Shown piece after piece: positions 14,347 through 15,876 of a stretch of 15,876 bases of DNA. The notes below the pieces were generated by a model. The model was given only the letters and a program-made list of their open reading frames with translations. It made no database searches and was not told the DNA's origin. This DNA is from DASTGO01 sp035719045 (GTDB lineage: Bacteria > Actinomycetota > Actinomycetes > Actinomycetales > Kineosporiaceae): assembly GCA_035719045.1 (NCBI GenBank), contig DASTGO010000359.1:1-15876 (forward strand), in the 5' to 3' direction. Position 1 is the first letter of the stretch. Every line of letters starts with the position of its first letter. The translations under genes and the position numbers were made by a program.

Positions 14347-15741
14347 ATGACCACCGACAACCCCCTCACCGCCGTGCCCGCGCCGGGTCCCGCCGCCCCC
14401 GACCGGCGTTCGTGGCTGGTGCGTACGGCGACCAGTCTGCGGGTGTGGGCACGGATCGTGCTGGTCCCGGTCGCCGTCATCGGGGCGGTCCTGTCGTTCG
14501 AGTCCCTGTACCGGGCCGCCGTCCCGGTGTTCGGCGACCGGCTGGCCTACGGGTTCCCGCTGCTGGTCGACGCCCTGATCCTGGGCGCGAGCCTGGAGTA
14601 CGTCGCTGGCGCGAAGATCGGCCGCCCTCACAGCGGGTGGCGGCTGACCGCCCACGCCGGGATCGCCGGCACCCTGGTCCTGAACGCCCTGGCCGCCCGC
14701 ACTCCCGCCGAGGTGCCCTGGCACGTGGTCGCCCCCGCGGTCTGGTCGGTCCTGGTCGAGCTCACCGCCCGCCAGACGTTGGGGGAGTGGAAGGCCGCCC
14801 ACAAGCCCCCCGCCGACGCGATCCCGCTGCGCCTGTGGTTGACGGCGTTCGGGGAGTCCCGGCGGGTGTGGCTGCGGATGGCCCGGCGCCTGGACGGCGA
14901 ACAGGCCGCCGCACGCCTGGAGGTCGGTCAGCATGCCGCCGCAGTCGAGGCACTCAAACTCGCCCTGCCCGGGCGGCGGGCCCGCCCCACCCGGCGGATC
15001 CTGCAGGGCCAGCTACGCCTGGGCAGCCTCGAGCCCGCCGAGTTGCCCGCCGTCTTGGGCTGGACCGGGCCACCCGACAGACACCCGACCCTGACCCCCG
15101 ACGACGTCCTGCGCGCCGCCCTACAGGCGACGCTGCTGGCCGGCACCCACCACGACCACCCGCAACTGCCGGCACCAGGCATCCAGCCCCTCGACCAGAC
15201 CCTCGCCGTCCAGGACACTCCCGCCCTCCTGGACACGACCGGGCAGGACACGACCGAACTCGAAAGGACCGGGCTCGGCGTCACGGTCTTGGACGTCACC
15301 GGCCTGGACGTGCAGTGGCGGGCCACGGGTGACCTGAACACCGACGACCAGCCCATGGCGCTGCGATCGGGCGGTCAGCCTGACACCGCGGCCGGCACCG
15401 ACAGTGTCCGCGCGGAGCCTGGACAGCCCACCCTGCAGCCCGGACAGGCCCGCAAGGTCGTCGCGGCGGCCGCGGACCAGGCCCAGCCACGGCACATGGT
15501 GGCCGCTGCTGTCGACGACGCTGCCGCCCCCGGGCCGGACCGGCTCGATCCGCAGATGTCCACCGGCGACCGGTTGAAGGACGCTGTCGCGTTGCTACAA
15601 GCAGACCCCGGTATCACCGGGCGCACCATGGCCGAACGACTCCAGATGCTGGGGTGGCCCACCATGTCGGCCCGGCAGGGAGGCCGCATCCTGACCGAGG
15701 CCACCCGGCACCTGGCGACCCGGCTCGCCGTCGTCCACTGA
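14347..15741 (+). CDS. DUF2637-like membrane protein with C-terminal HTH
   Basis: 464 residues from ATG 14347, preceded by AGGAGA at 14338-14343. The N-terminal 145 residues hold four predicted helices (about 36-56, 66-88, 102-117, 124-141) with SFESLYRAAVPVFG and LLVDALILGASLEYV, the pattern of DUF2637 proteins common on actinobacterial plasmids and integrative elements. Residues 145-260 are charged and helical (KAAHKPPADAIPLRLWL, RRLDGEQAAARLEVG). Residues 285-330 are rich in D-T and L-D-V repeats. Residues 409-455 (RLKDAVALLQADPGITG, then MAERLQMLGWPTMSARQGGR) look like a winged helix-turn-helix. A 63-bp gap separates it from the regulator gene, so it may be the last gene of the same transcript. 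Its biochemical role is unknown; a link to element maintenance or transfer rests on family context. Confidence 0.72.
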   Translation: MTTDNPLTAVPAPGPAAPDRRSWLVRTATSLRVWARIVLVPVAVIGAVLSFESLYRAAVPVFGDRLAYGFPLLVDALILGASLEYVAGAKIGRPHSGWRLTAHAGIAGTLVLNALAARTPAEVPWHVVAPAVWSVLVELTARQTLGEWKAAHKPPADAIPLRLWLTAFGESRRVWLRMARRLDGEQAAARLEVGQHAAAVEALKLALPGRRARPTRRILQGQLRLGSLEPAELPAVLGWTGPPDRHPTLTPDDVLRAALQATLLAGTHHDHPQLPAPGIQPLDQTLAVQDTPALLDTTGQDTTELERTGLGVTVLDVTGLDVQWRATGDLNTDDQPMALRSGGQPDTAAGTDSVRAEPGQPTLQPGQARKVVAAAADQAQPRHMVAAAVDDAAAPGPDRLDPQMSTGDRLKDAVALLQADPGITGRTMAERLQMLGWPTMSARQGGRILTEATRHLATRLAVVH

Positions 15742-15833
15742 CCGACAGGCCCACAAGGGGCAACCGGCGGACAAGACCTGCGACTCGCGGCCGGACACGC
15801 ATCCAACCAGCCCTCCCGCGGGCCAGAGGCACC

Positions 15834-15876
15834 ATGACCGTGTCCATGTCCGTGTCCGTGTCCATGTCCATGTCCA
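15834..15876 (+). CDS. Partial CDS with Met/Val-Ser repeat, runs off window
   Basis: An ATG at 15834 is preceded by AGAGG (15825-15829) at a spacing of four bases. The frame stays open to the window edge, reading MTVSMSVSVSMSMS. Its position 92 bp after the preceding + strand gene favours a real start. The repeated hexamer keeps the frame when units are gained or lost, so the repeat would change length rather than switch the gene off. The same DNA read on the opposite strand gives an equally repetitive Met-Asp/Thr-Asp peptide, so coding sense is not certain. Only 14 residues are visible and no function can be assigned. Confidence 0.4.
   Translation, partial: MTVSMSVSVSMSMS
15840..15876. repeat. 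Hexanucleotide tandem repeat RTGTCC, six units plus, open-ended
   Basis: Six consecutive units of RTGTCC start at 15840, 15846, 15852, 15858, 15864 and 15870, in the order G, A, G, G, A, A at the first base, and the next unit begins at 15876 where the window stops. The only variation is purine exchange at the first position. The array lies at the 5' end of a possible gene. Simple hexamer arrays are prone to slippage, so copy number may vary among isolates, and the window edge may reflect difficulty in assembling through it. Confidence 0.85.

Noticed and set aside
15614..15871. 85-codon - strand frame starting with a Met-Asp/Thr-Asp repeat
   Set aside because: It runs antisense into the DUF2637-like gene and becomes Arg/Pro-rich sequence with no domain. 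The + strand reading has a better ribosome-binding site.

Overview
The window reads as accessory DNA from a high-GC Gram-positive bacterium (Actinomycetota). The signs are very strong G/C bias at third codon positions, frequent GTG starts in overlapping GTGA junctions, and actinobacterial-type families: short TadE-like pseudopilins, a LysM/BTAD-type regulator and a DUF2637-type membrane protein. All convincing genes lie on the + strand. A ParA-type ATPase with a ribbon-helix-helix partner, followed later by a DUF2637-like protein, suggests a plasmid or integrative/conjugative element. No replication initiator, integrase, relaxase or FtsK-type transfer ATPase is visible, so the element type is not settled.

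Layout. Positions 1-1041 carry no credible gene. They hold a 26-bp palindrome (261-286) and, just before parA, four 11-bp units each beginning with GTG (930-973), a candidate operator or centromere. Next come parA (1042-1953) and an overlapping small DNA-binding partner (1953-2609). A 230-bp spacer with three TTGAC boxes leads into a lipoprotein (2840-3454) that overlaps a Cys-rich secreted protein (3442-4401).

From 4421 to 10891 there is a tightly packed Tad (tight adherence, type IVb pilus) assembly set: CpaB/RcpC-like SAF protein, CpaE/TadZ-like ATPase with an altered P-loop, TadA/CpaF motor ATPase, TadB and TadC platform proteins, a small Flp-like pilin, two TadE-like pseudopilins and a TadG-like protein. 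Most junctions overlap by four bases (GTGA), implying translational coupling. The pilin gene is the exception: it has its own leader and Shine-Dalgarno sequence, and a perfect 14-bp-arm hairpin lies directly after it, which would suit separate control of pilin dosage. No prepilin peptidase and no secretin are in the window; a secretin is not expected in a one-membrane cell.

The operon continues into a 1,131-residue protein with LysM domains predicted outside the cell and a winged-helix/BTAD regulator domain inside: a candidate membrane-tethered sensor-regulator for the pilus locus. After 63 bp comes a DUF2637-like membrane protein with a predicted C-terminal helix-turn-helix, a second membrane-tethered DNA-binding candidate. 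The window ends inside a hexanucleotide repeat that may encode the start of another protein with a Met/Val-Ser repeat.

Working picture (inference): a segregation module plus a self-contained pilus machine, possibly for surface adhesion or mating contact, with a cell-wall-sensing regulator in the same transcription unit.
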